Under the pieces are notes generated by a model, which saw only the letters and a list, made by a program, of their open reading frames with translations, searched no databases and was not told the origin of the DNA. A program made the position numbers and the translations under genes. A stretch of DNA of 14,534 nt, taken from positions 38,057-52,590 of the forward strand of contig DCHJ01000112.1 in the NCBI GenBank assembly GCA_002314805.1. The letters are read 5' to 3'. This document shows positions 7,678-14,534 of this stretch, piece after piece. Position 1 is the first letter of the stretch; each line of letters starts with the position of its first letter. The DNA is from Lachnospiraceae bacterium UBA1755 (GTDB taxonomy: Bacteria > Bacillota > Clostridia > Lachnospirales > Lachnospiraceae).

Positions 7678-8238
7678 ATGAGTAGAATTGAACAGATCAT
7701 TGACGATATGGAGGTTTATCTTGATGATTGCAAGCCTTCGCCTTTTTCTGCGAACAAGGTCGTTGTAAATAAGGAAGAATTTGCGGAAATGCTCAATGAA
7801 CTTCGTCTTCAGATACCGGAAGAAGTCAGGCAGTACCAGAAAATTATCAATAATCAGAATGCCATCATCAATGATGCCAGAGTCAGGGCAGAGGGACTTG
7901 TCAGTAATGCCAATGAGCTTCAGTCACGTATGATCGAGGAGCATGAGATCATGCAGAAAGCATATGCCAATGCAGATAAGATCATTGAGAATGCAAATCT
8001 GCAGGCCCAGGCGATAATTGACAGAGCATCGGCAGATGCCCAGACAATGCAGCGTTCGATCATGAAGTATTCTGATGATATGATGGAATTGCTTCAGCAT
8101 AATCTGGAAGACATCATGAAGAATTCAAGGCAGAAATACGAATCGTTTTACTCTCTCCTTGAGCAGAACTACAATACTGTAACAGAGAACAGAGCGGAAC
8201 TGAATCAGGTAAATTCTGACAGCAGCGGTGTATTATGA
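7678..8238 (+). CDS. Coiled-coil protein, SepIVA/DivIVA-like (uncharacterised)
   Basis: A 186-residue soluble protein. A short N-terminal part contains VVVNKEEFAEMLNELRLQIPEEV (about 28-50), then a long alanine- and glutamate-rich predicted coiled coil (about 55-165) with repeated AxAxIIxxA patterns (ADKIIENANLQAQAIIDRASADA). There is no membrane helix or signal. Such proteins are often auto-annotated as ATPase or ATP synthase b/H-like, but the sequence shows only coiled coil and no ATPase motif. In Actinobacteria, the coiled-coil division protein SepIVA belongs to the DivIVA-like class. A role as a septum- or envelope-associated scaffold is therefore plausible but inferred. GGGAGG (7663-7668) overlaps the coaD stop region, 9 nt before the ATG. 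The stop overlaps the next gene (ATGA). Confidence 0.7.
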   Translation: MSRIEQIIDDMEVYLDDCKPSPFSANKVVVNKEEFAEMLNELRLQIPEEVRQYQKIINNQNAIINDARVRAEGLVSNANELQSRMIEEHEIMQKAYANADKIIENANLQAQAIIDRASADAQTMQRSIMKYSDDMMELLQHNLEDIMKNSRQKYESFYSLLEQNYNTVTENRAELNQVNSDSSGVL

Positions 8239-9086
8239 TTACTATTAATGATCTTCCGGCAAGCTATATCGATTCCATGAAAAGTCAGCTGGGTGATGAG
8301 TTTGACAGCTATATTAGCTGTCTGTCGGACGGACCTTATTACGGGGTGAGGATCAATACACTCAAAACCACAGCTGATGAGGTGTTTTCCGTATTCAAAT
8401 GTGAACATGAACAGATCCCATGGATAAAAGACGGATTCTATGTAAAAGACACGTCGGTCTTTACAAAGCATCCGTTTTACTATGCAGGGCTTTACTATAT
8501 ACAGGAACCCAGCGCAATGACGCCGGTCACGTGGCTTGATCCCGGTCCCGATGATATCGTACTTGATCTCTGCGCTGCGCCGGGAGGAAAATCCACTCAG
8601 ATCGCCTGCTGTCTGACCGGATCGGGTCATCTTGTGACCAATGATCTGAGTGCATCCAGATGCAAGGCTCTGCTTAAGAATATCGAACTGTCCGGAGTGG
8701 GCAATGCCATCGTGACCTGTGCAGATCCAAGAGAACTTGAATTGATCTATCCGGAGTTTTTTGACAGGATACTGGTTGATGCTCCCTGCTCAGGTGAAGG
8801 AATGTTCAGGAAGGACAGGGCAGTTCTCAACGCATACAGGCAGCATGGACCTGAATTCTTTGCACCCATCCAGCGCTCAGTGCTCAGCTCGGCAGCTGCT
8901 ATGCTGCGCCCGGGGGGAACCATGGTATACTCGACCTGTACTTTCTCGCGGATGGAGGATGAGGATAATATTGACTGGTTCATATCCAGCTTCCCGGATA
9001 TGAAGCTTGATAAGATGACAAAGCTGTATCCCCACAGGATAAAAGGAGAGGGACATTTCGTTGCAAGACTTGAAAAGCTTTTATGA
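8235..9086 (+). CDS. RsmF/RsmB-family rRNA (cytosine-C5)-methyltransferase, catalytic part; frame broken at 3' end
   Basis: A 283-residue NSUN/RsmF-type catalytic domain that makes 5-methylcytosine in rRNA; the target base is not predictable. SAM motif I is DLCAAPGGKS (111-120). VDAPCSGEGM (181-190) and YSTCTFS (232-238) supply the two family cysteines, C185 and C235. The start ATG overlaps the previous stop. Family members of this kind usually run to about 430-460 residues with a C-terminal RNA-binding region. Here the frame ends in a TGA at 9084-9086 right after GHFVARLEKLL, while the missing C-terminal region continues at once in the +1 frame (9061-9474). The catalytic domain looks intact. 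The break may be a real mutation, a base-call error or, less likely, programmed. Confidence 0.88.
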   Translation: MITINDLPASYIDSMKSQLGDEFDSYISCLSDGPYYGVRINTLKTTADEVFSVFKCEHEQIPWIKDGFYVKDTSVFTKHPFYYAGLYYIQEPSAMTPVTWLDPGPDDIVLDLCAAPGGKSTQIACCLTGSGHLVTNDLSASRCKALLKNIELSGVGNAIVTCADPRELELIYPEFFDRILVDAPCSGEGMFRKDRAVLNAYRQHGPEFFAPIQRSVLSSAAAMLRPGGTMVYSTCTFSRMEDEDNIDWFISSFPDMKLDKMTKLYPHRIKGEGHFVARLEKLL

Positions 9087-9474
9087 ATTTCTCGGAAATC
9101 TGAATATTGTATATGACAGAAGCAGATTTTATGTTAAGGATCTGTATATATACTATCTGCCTGAAGGTTCCATGCTTGATAAATCAATACACTATATCCG
9201 TACCGGCCTGCTGATGGGACGCGTACGGAATGACCGCTTTGAACCGTCACAGGCCCTTGCCATGGCTCTAAAGGCCGGGGACTGGAAGAATCCACTCTGC
9301 CTCAGACAGGACGATGAAAGGGTGCTCAGATATCTGAAGGGTGAAACCATCGTGGCAGATGATGAGGCAGAGGGATACAGACTTATCTGTGCCGACGGTC
9401 ATCCGCTGGGCTGGGTAAAGCAGTCCGGCAGCAGATGCAAGAACAAATATTACGCAGGCTGGAGATACAATTGA
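9061..9474 (+). CDS. C-terminal (RNA-binding) part of the RsmF-like methyltransferase, in the +1 frame
   Basis: This 137-residue frame carries the normal C-terminal region of RsmF-like enzymes: a PUA-like sequence with LPEGSMLDKSIHYIRTGLLMG, then FEPSQALAMAL, YLKGETIVADDEAEGY and DGHPLGWVKQSGSRCKNKYYAGWR. It has no catalytic motif and makes sense only as a continuation of the frame ending at 9086. There is no proper start codon. The 5'-most candidate, TTG 9061, lies 9 nt after AGGAGAGG (9044-9051), so separate coupled translation cannot be excluded. The next in-frame ATG (9172) would discard the beginning of the domain. The stop overlaps the next gene's TTG start (TTGA). Confidence 0.8.
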   Translation: MQDLKSFYEFLGNLNIVYDRSRFYVKDLYIYYLPEGSMLDKSIHYIRTGLLMGRVRNDRFEPSQALAMALKAGDWKNPLCLRQDDERVLRYLKGETIVADDEAEGYRLICADGHPLGWVKQSGSRCKNKYYAGWRYN

Positions 9475-10397
9475 AAGAGATCCTTATCGGTCCGAATGAG
9501 GCAGGACAGCGGCTTGATAAGCTTGTTATCAAGTTTCTTCCGCTTGCGCCAAAGTGCTTCATATATAAGATGATACGCAGGAAGAATATCACTCTCAATG
9601 GCAGAAAATGCGAAGGCAGCGAAATACTCACTGAGGGTGACGATGTCAGGCTGTGGCTTGCAGATGATACAATAATGAAGTTTAAGGGCAGTAAGCAGAC
9701 CTTCAGGCCCGCATCGCATATTCCTGATGTGATCTATGAGGATGCAGATATCGTAGTATTCAATAAGCCGGCCGGAATGCTTTCGCAGAAGGCCGGGCCG
9801 CAGGATATTTCGATGAACGAGGTGCTTATCTCGTATCTTCTGGATAACGGAAGTATTACTGAAAAGGATATGGAGACCTTCCGTCCGTCCATATGCAACA
9901 GGCTTGACCGCAATACCAGTGGGCTGATCATCTGCGGCAAATCCCTGCGTGGTTTGCAGGACACCGCCGTACAGCTCAGGGAAAGGACTGCACACAAGGA
10001 CTATATTGCAATTGTCAGAGGACGTCTTACTGAGGGAAGAAGCCTCAGGAGCGGTCTTTTAAAGGACCGGAATAATAACATAGTAACAATAGGAGATGCG
10101 GGTGAGCATATTGAGACTGATTTCAAGCCGTTATGGACAGATGGTTCCCGAACGGTACTGATGGTACGGCTGGTAACCGGCAGAACTCACCAGATAAGAG
10201 CACATCTTGCTTCTGTCGGACACCCGATCCTGGGCGATCCGAAGTACGGAGATGGCAGGGGGGCGAAGAGACAGCTGCTTCACGCATACAGGCTCACACT
10301 GCCTGACGGCAGGAGCTTTACTGCACCGCTTCCGGAGGATATGAAATGGGAACTTGGAAAACCAGAGGCCTTCGAGGATCTGCCCTGGAGGATATGA
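9471..10397 (+). CDS. RluA-family pseudouridine synthase (RluD-like)
   Basis: Converts uridines in 23S rRNA (by family) to pseudouridine; the target site is not predictable. An N-terminal S4-like RNA-binding part (NEAGQRLDKLVIKFLPLAPK, about 7-26) is followed by the catalytic segment NRLDRNTSGL with D146, where many relatives have HRLD; then RTHQIRAHLASVGHPILGDPKYG. The length, 308 residues, is typical. I chose TTG 9471 because GGAG (9461-9464) is 6 nt upstream, TTGA overlaps the upstream stop, and the protein then begins KEILIGPNEAGQRLDK as the family does. The longer in-frame start at 9435 would add 12 residues inside the previous gene. The 3' end overlaps recU by 52 nt. Confidence 0.93.
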   Translation: MKEILIGPNEAGQRLDKLVIKFLPLAPKCFIYKMIRRKNITLNGRKCEGSEILTEGDDVRLWLADDTIMKFKGSKQTFRPASHIPDVIYEDADIVVFNKPAGMLSQKAGPQDISMNEVLISYLLDNGSITEKDMETFRPSICNRLDRNTSGLIICGKSLRGLQDTAVQLRERTAHKDYIAIVRGRLTEGRSLRSGLLKDRNNNIVTIGDAGEHIETDFKPLWTDGSRTVLMVRLVTGRTHQIRAHLASVGHPILGDPKYGDGRGAKRQLLHAYRLTLPDGRSFTAPLPEDMKWELGKPEAFEDLPWRI

Positions 10398-10879
10398 TCA
10401 ATTATACCAATGACTCGTACAGGGACAAGGGTCTGGCGCTGATACAGAAGGTGCCTACGCCCATCACGCCCATAGAGATCGATAAGAACTCCAAGCATAT
10501 CACGCTGGCATATTTTGATCAGAAGAGTACAGTAGATTATATCGGTGCAGTGCAGGGTATTCCTGTCTGCTTTGATGCAAAGGAATGTGCTGCGGATACC
10601 TTCCCTCTTCAGAATATTCATGAGCATCAGGTGAGTTTTATGAATGATTTTGAAGTGCAGGGAGGTCTCGCCTTCTTTATCATACATTATACAGTGAGAG
10701 ATGAGATGTATTATGTGCCAATCAGGGATGTGAATGCTTTCCGGAAAAGGATGACGGACGGCGGCAGAAAAAGCTTTACCTATGACGAGGTGGACAAGAG
10801 CTATCTTATAAGACATGAAGGGGAATTCCCGGTACACTATCTGGAGCAGATACAGCTGGACCTGGATTCAAGGGGATAA
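10346..10879 (+). CDS. recU: Holliday junction resolvase RecU
   Basis: RecU cuts Holliday junctions in Firmicutes and replaces RuvC. The 177-residue sequence follows the clostridial form: MGTWKTRGLRGSALEDMIN, KVPTPITPIEI, FDQKSTVDYIGAVQGIPVCFDAKEC and TFPLQNIHEHQ. The PD-(D/E)xK-type residues are D64, D77 and K79; D77 takes the place that is glutamate in the Bacillus protein, by pattern alignment. GGAGG (10334-10338) sits 7 nt before the ATG, inside the upstream gene, and the coding overlap of 52 nt is long. The next gene starts 2 nt after the stop. Its position in the same array as recG puts two branch-processing enzymes under one transcript. Confidence 0.95.
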   Translation: MGTWKTRGLRGSALEDMINYTNDSYRDKGLALIQKVPTPITPIEIDKNSKHITLAYFDQKSTVDYIGAVQGIPVCFDAKECAADTFPLQNIHEHQVSFMNDFEVQGGLAFFIIHYTVRDEMYYVPIRDVNAFRKRMTDGGRKSFTYDEVDKSYLIRHEGEFPVHYLEQIQLDLDSRG

Positions 10880-10881
10880 AT

Positions 10882-12735
10882 ATGGATAAGACATTTTTGA
10901 GTGAGGATATCCTGCTTAAGGTGGATAAGCCTGCAAGATACATCGGAAACGAGATCAATATGTGCATCAAGGACCCTGCGGAGGTTGATATCCGCATTGC
11001 TTTCTGTTTCCCTGATGTCTATGAAATAGGTATGAGCAATATCGGCATGCAGATAATATACGGCATGTTCAACGCAAGAGAGGATACATACTGCGAGAGA
11101 GTATTCTCACCATGGTTTGATCTGGATGCAATAATGCGTGAGAGACATATCCCGCTATTTACTCTTGAGACCCAGACTCCGGTCAGGGAGCTGGACATGC
11201 TTGCCTTTACCATGGGATATGAGATGTGCTATACAAATATTCTTCAGGTCCTGGATCTCTCCGGTATACCGATGTATGCAAGTGACAGGACAGACAGCGA
11301 TCCCATCGTGTTCGGCGGAGGAACCTGCGCATATAACCCGGAGCCCATAGCTGACTTTTTTGATTTTCTGTATATAGGAGAAGCGGAGACCCGCTATGAC
11401 ATGGTGCTTGATCTTTTCAGGAAGCATAAGGGTGACAGGAAGACATTCCTGCGTGAGGTCTCGCATATTGAAGGTATCTATGTACCCTCGCTGTACGAAC
11501 CCGCATACAATGAGGATGGTACTCTCAGAGCTTTTACACCGAAGTATGAGGATGTTCCTGCCAGAGTAAAGCGCCAGACCGTTATCGATATGGATTCGGT
11601 GCGGTTCATCGACAGACCCGTTGTGCCGTTTATTAAGGTGACGCAGGACAGGGTAGTGCTTGAGATAATGCGCGGGTGCATACGGGGCTGCAGATTCTGT
11701 CAGGCGGGTATGATATACAGGCCGCAGAGAGAGCACAGTGCGGAATACCTTAAGAAATACGCAGTGAAGATGCTTGAGATCACAGGCGCGGATGAAATAT
11801 CTCTCAGCTCACTCAGCTCAAGCGATTACAGCGGAATAAAAGAGCTGCTGGATTTCCTTATCGAATATACTTCAAAGAAAAAGGTGAATATTTCACTCCC
11901 GTCCCTGAGGATAGATGCTTTCTCGCTGGATGTGATGAACAAGGTACAGGACGTGAAAAAGTCTTCCCTTACTTTTGCTGCGGAGGCAGGAACACAGAGG
12001 CTCAGGGATGTGATCAATAAGGGAATAACGGAAGAGGATATCATGTCCGGTTCCCTTGAGGCATTTAAGGGCGGATGGAACAAGGTCAAGATGTATTTTA
12101 TGCTCGGACTGCCCACGGAAACGGATGAGGACAGGAACGGCATAGGAGAGCTTTGTGAACGGATCGCAGAGAACTATTATACTATTCCCAGGGAGGAAAG
12201 AAACGGTAAGGTGCAGATACAGGCCAGTTCGTCCTTCTTTGTTCCGAAGCCGTTTACGCCTTTCCAGTGGGCAGGAATGAAAACCGCCGCTGAATATACT
12301 GAGATGGCCCATCAGGTCAAGGATCATATCAGGGAGCAGCTGAATCAGAAATGTATTCGGTATGCATGGCATGATCCGGAGGTATCAGTGCTTGAGGGAG
12401 TATTTGCACGCGGGGACAGGAGACTGTCAGAATTAATTGTGACAGCATACAGGAACGGATGCATGTATGATGCATGGTCAGACAGCTTCCGTGCCGATCT
12501 GTGGAAAAAATCATTTGAGGAATGCGGGATATCACCTGATTTTTATAACCGGGAGAGAGAGACCGACGAGCTGCTGCCCTGGGATTTTATTGATATCGGA
12601 GTGTCAAGGGAGTTTCTTGAAAGGGAATGGAATAATGCCAGGCTGGGCAGGGTGACTCCCAACTGCCGTCAGCAGTGTGCAGGCTGCGGTGCAAGGAGCT
12701 TTGAAGGAGGTGTCTGCTTTGAAGATAAGAATTAA
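10882..12735 (+). CDS. TIGR03960-family B12-binding-type radical SAM protein
   Basis: A 617-residue member of the TIGR03960 radical SAM family, whose reaction is not established. The N-terminal part (about 1-200) includes FCFPDVYEIGMSNIGMQIIY and GGGTCAYNPEP, usual for the B12-binding-like region. The radical SAM cluster motif CX3CX2C is C266-IRG-C270-RF-C273, followed by LSSLSSSDYSG and AAEAGTQRLRDVINKG. A second cysteine group lies near the C-terminus (C595, C599, C602), a usual family trait. AGGGG (10871-10875) is 6 nt before the ATG. It overlaps the next gene by 17 nt. In many Clostridia the pair precedes an RNase E/G gene; that gene is absent here. Confidence 0.94.
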   Translation: MDKTFLSEDILLKVDKPARYIGNEINMCIKDPAEVDIRIAFCFPDVYEIGMSNIGMQIIYGMFNAREDTYCERVFSPWFDLDAIMRERHIPLFTLETQTPVRELDMLAFTMGYEMCYTNILQVLDLSGIPMYASDRTDSDPIVFGGGTCAYNPEPIADFFDFLYIGEAETRYDMVLDLFRKHKGDRKTFLREVSHIEGIYVPSLYEPAYNEDGTLRAFTPKYEDVPARVKRQTVIDMDSVRFIDRPVVPFIKVTQDRVVLEIMRGCIRGCRFCQAGMIYRPQREHSAEYLKKYAVKMLEITGADEISLSSLSSSDYSGIKELLDFLIEYTSKKKVNISLPSLRIDAFSLDVMNKVQDVKKSSLTFAAEAGTQRLRDVINKGITEEDIMSGSLEAFKGGWNKVKMYFMLGLPTETDEDRNGIGELCERIAENYYTIPREERNGKVQIQASSSFFVPKPFTPFQWAGMKTAAEYTEMAHQVKDHIREQLNQKCIRYAWHDPEVSVLEGVFARGDRRLSELIVTAYRNGCMYDAWSDSFRADLWKKSFEECGISPDFYNRERETDELLPWDFIDIGVSREFLEREWNNARLGRVTPNCRQQCAGCGARSFEGGVCFEDKN

Positions 12736-13330
12736 GTTTTCCAAACGCGGAAATATAAGATTTATCGGACATCTTGACATGATGAGATATTTCCAGAAAT
12801 GCATGCGCAGAGCGGATATCCCTATCAGATACAGTGACGGCTTCTCCCCTCATCAGATCATGAGCTTTGCCGCTCCTCTGGGGCTGGGTACGGAAAGTGA
12901 TGCTGAATATATGGATATCGAGATCACAGAGGATATAGACAGAGCTGAGGCTGTGAAGCGGCTCAATGATGTCATGTGTGACGGAGTGAAGGTGCTTGAC
13001 TGGAAGGTGATGCCGGATAATTCAAAGACAGCAATGAGCCAGATGGAGTCGGCAGACTATCTGGTGATATGCGGGGATGTGGAGCTTGCTCCGCTTCAGA
13101 AAGATGAGATACCTGTCACGAAAGAGAACAAAAAAACCGGCGAAAGCAAAACTGTTGATATTAAGCCGATGATATATGAGATACACAAGGTACCTGAAGG
13201 AGTGTTCATGCATATTGCACAGGGCAGCTCGGCAAACCTGAAACCGTCGGCTGTCATGGAGCTGCTGGGGACCGGATACGACCGGATAATCAGAAAAGAG
13301 ATATATGACAGTAATGGATTGACACTGTAA
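12719..13330 (+). CDS. TIGR03936 / DUF2344 radical SAM-associated protein
   Basis: A 203-residue protein of the TIGR03936 (DUF2344) family. It pairs with TIGR03960 proteins and in some bacteria is fused to their C-terminus; its function is unknown. Motifs are KIRIKFSKRGNIRFIGHLDMM and SDGFSPHQIMSFAAPLGLG. I chose TTG 12719 because AAGGAGG (12704-12710) is 8 nt upstream and the protein then begins (M)KIRIKFSK as the family does. A longer frame from ATG 12677 would add 14 residues within the upstream gene. The overlap with that gene is 17 nt. The last codons contain the -35 element of the rpsO promoter. Confidence 0.92.
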   Translation: MKIRIKFSKRGNIRFIGHLDMMRYFQKCMRRADIPIRYSDGFSPHQIMSFAAPLGLGTESDAEYMDIEITEDIDRAEAVKRLNDVMCDGVKVLDWKVMPDNSKTAMSQMESADYLVICGDVELAPLQKDEIPVTKENKKTGESKTVDIKPMIYEIHKVPEGVFMHIAQGSSANLKPSAVMELLGTGYDRIIRKEIYDSNGLTL

Positions 13331-13348
13331 GGGTTTTTATGGTATCAT
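13319..13348 (+). promoter_or_regulatory. Strong sigma-A-type promoter for rpsO
   Basis: A perfect TTGACA (13319-13324) and TATCAT (13343-13348, one mismatch to TATAAT) are separated by 18 nt, with an extended -10 TGG directly before. The -35 lies inside the end of the DUF2344 gene. Initiation near 13355 leaves a ~97-nt leader before rpsO. This would separate rpsO-pnp from the upstream array. Confidence 0.8.
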
Positions 13349-13354
13349 ATCCAA

Positions 13355-13451
13355 GTTCGCGACAGCGAGTTTATTTGTTACGCCCGGACTGCGTTTATGG
13401 TGCTCCGACCTGAACCCGGTTCGCGGTAAGTATACTATAAGGAGAAAGAAA
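13355..13451 (+). promoter_or_regulatory. Structured rpsO 5' leader, possible S15 autoregulatory element
   Basis: The predicted transcript starts with a hairpin, GTTCGC/GCGAGT (13355-13360 with 13365-13370, loop GACA). A second helix can form from TTAC (13378-13381) with GTAA (13426-13429) and CCGG (13384-13387) with CCGG (13416-13419). An alternative pairing is GGACTGC (13386-13392) with GTGCTCC (13400-13406). Free S15 is known to repress rpsO through diverse leader structures in several bacteria. I cannot match this to a named S15 leader class by eye, so regulation is inferred. AAGGAG follows at 13439-13444. Confidence 0.45.
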
Positions 13452-13718
13452 ATGATAACAAAAGAGAAAAAGAATGAAGTGATCAAGGCTTATGCACGCA
13501 AGGAAGGCGATACGGGTTCACCTGAGGTTCAGGTAGCTATCCTTACAGAGAGGATCAACGAGCTTAATGCTCATCTGTCATCAAATCCCAAGGATTTCCA
13601 TTCAAGGAGAGGTCTTCTTAAGATGGTAGGACAGAGACGTGGTCTTCTTAAGTATCTTAAGAATAAGGATATCGAGGCATACAGAGCTCTTATCGATAAG
13701 CTTGGTTTAAGAAAGTAA
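13452..13718 (+). CDS. rpsO: 30S ribosomal protein S15
   Basis: An 88-residue S15, which binds the 16S rRNA central-domain three-way junction early in 30S assembly. GDTGSPEVQVAILTERI and KDFHSRRGLLKMVGQRRGLL are the family signature segments. AAGGAGAAAGAAA precedes the ATG at normal spacing. It has its own promoter and leader, and a terminator separates it from pnp, the usual rpsO-pnp order. Confidence 0.98.
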   Translation: MITKEKKNEVIKAYARKEGDTGSPEVQVAILTERINELNAHLSSNPKDFHSRRGLLKMVGQRRGLLKYLKNKDIEAYRALIDKLGLRK

Positions 13719-13729
13719 TCGAGATTGCG

Positions 13730-13756
13730 GGGTGGAGAAAAATCTCCACCCTTTTT
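13730..13756 (+). terminator. Intrinsic terminator between rpsO and pnp
   Basis: GGGTGGAGA (13730-13738) pairs perfectly with TCTCCACCC (13743-13751) across an AAAA loop, followed by TTTTT (13752-13756). It lies 11 nt after the rpsO stop. No convincing promoter was found between it and pnp, so pnp may depend on partial readthrough. Confidence 0.9.
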
Positions 13757-13801
13757 AAGCATATATGGAGTTAATAGAAGAAGGTGTAAAAGGAGAAAAG
13801 A

Positions 13802-14534
13802 ATGAGCAGTTTTAAGAGTTTTACCATGGATCTGGCCGGACGTCCGCTTACTGTAGATATCGGACGGGTGGCAAAACAGGCTAACGGTGCAGCATTCATG
13901 CACTATGGCGACACAGTAGTACTTTCCACTGCGACGGCATCGGAAAAGCCGAGAGACGGTATAGATTTCTTCCCGCTTTCAGTTGAGTATGAAGAAAAAA
14001 TGTATGCAGTAGGAAAGATCCCGGGCGGATTTAATAAGCGTGAGGGCAAGGCAAGCGAGAATGCCATCCTTACGAGCCGTGTGATCGATCGTCCTATGAG
14101 ACCTCTGTTTCCCAAGGACTATCGCAATGATGTGACACTTAATAATCTGGTGATGTCAGTTGATGAGAACTGTTCACCCGAGCTTACTGCTATGCTCGGA
14201 TCTGCAATCGCAACAGCAATCTCTGATATTCCGTTTGACGGACCCTGCGCAACGACTCAGGTCGGTCTTGTTGACGGACAGCTTGTGATCAATCCGACAC
14301 AGAAGCAGCAGGCAGTATCTGATCTTAAGCTTACTGTTGCATCTACACGTGACAAGGTGATCATGATAGAGGCCGGTGCCAATGAGGTGCCGGAGGCAAG
14401 GATGATCGAGGCTATCTATGCTGCAGATGAGGTCAACAGGCAGATCATCGCTTTCATAGACGAGATAGTTGCCGCCTGCGGAAAGCCCAAGCATGAGTAT
14501 GAAAGCTGTGCAGTACCGGCAGAGCTCTTTGATG
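13802..14534 (+). CDS. pnp: Polyribonucleotide nucleotidyltransferase (PNPase), N-terminal part
   Basis: PNPase degrades RNA 3'-to-5' with phosphate. The first 244 codons are present; the gene runs off the window. Visible are the first RNase PH-like domain (FTMDLAGRPLTVDIGRVAKQANG, GDTVVLSTATAS, FFPLSVEYEEKMYAVGKIPGGFNKREG, VIDRPMRPLFP) and the start of the linking helical region. AAAAGGAG (13787-13794) precedes the ATG by 7 nt. The context after rpsO is the standard one. Confidence 0.97.
   Translation, partial: MSSFKSFTMDLAGRPLTVDIGRVAKQANGAAFMHYGDTVVLSTATASEKPRDGIDFFPLSVEYEEKMYAVGKIPGGFNKREGKASENAILTSRVIDRPMRPLFPKDYRNDVTLNNLVMSVDENCSPELTAMLGSAIATAISDIPFDGPCATTQVGLVDGQLVINPTQKQQAVSDLKLTVASTRDKVIMIEAGANEVPEARMIEAIYAADEVNRQIIAFIDEIVAACGKPKHEYESCAVPAELFD

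Noticed and set aside
9073..9082. A-rich -1 slippery site explaining the methyltransferase frame change
   Set aside because: The frame change is +1, the wrong direction for canonical -1 slippage on an A-run.
13431..13436. TATACT as a -10 element for rpsO
   Set aside because: Transcription would start within or next to the ribosome site; TTGACA/TATCAT at 13319-13348 is much better placed.

Overview
The window looks like a housekeeping stretch of a Clostridia chromosome, most likely Lachnospiraceae-like. That assignment is an inference from protein character and gene order: rpmB opposite an Asp23 gene followed by fakA and recG; rsmD-coaD followed by a coiled-coil protein; a Firmicutes-type RecU; and the TIGR03960/TIGR03936 radical SAM pair. 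Everything except rpmB is on the plus strand. There is no sign of a mobile element, CRISPR array, prophage or tRNA.

Layout. (1) 1-221: the start of rpmB (L28, minus strand) and a back-to-back divergent sigma-A promoter pair. (2) 222-2268: asp23/yloU-like and fakA, closed by an intrinsic terminator. (3) 2269-2438: a non-coding gap made of an imperfect ~60-bp tandem repeat; two copies carry a DnaA-box-like 9-mer. (4) 2439-13330: a long, tightly packed array of recG, a membrane-anchored L,D-transpeptidase, rsmD, coaD, a SepIVA/DivIVA-like coiled-coil protein, a frame-disrupted RsmF-type rRNA m5C methyltransferase, an RluA-family pseudouridine synthase, recU, and the two radical SAM-associated genes. 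Junctions overlap or are under 10 nt, so co-transcription and translational coupling are likely. (5) 13319-14534: a strong promoter inside the end of the last array gene, a structured ~97-nt leader, rpsO, an intrinsic terminator, and the first 244 codons of pnp.

Functionally the array mixes ribosome/rRNA modification (RsmD, RsmF-like, pseudouridine synthase), branched-DNA processing (RecG, RecU), CoA synthesis (CoaD), and envelope/division (L,D-transpeptidase, SepIVA-like). rpsO-pnp adds a ribosomal protein and an RNA-degrading enzyme, and fakA handles exogenous fatty acids.

I do not see a wholly new multi-gene system. The signals most worth a second look are the recG-upstream repeat with DnaA-box-like sites, the +1 frame break in the rRNA methyltransferase, the L,D-transpeptidase with a long repetitive acidic cytoplasmic extension, the uncharacterised coiled-coil gene after coaD, and the rpsO leader. 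Several starts were moved from the longest possible ORF to internal codons on Shine-Dalgarno spacing: fakA TTG 598, recG ATG 2439, pseudouridine synthase TTG 9471, DUF2344 protein TTG 12719.
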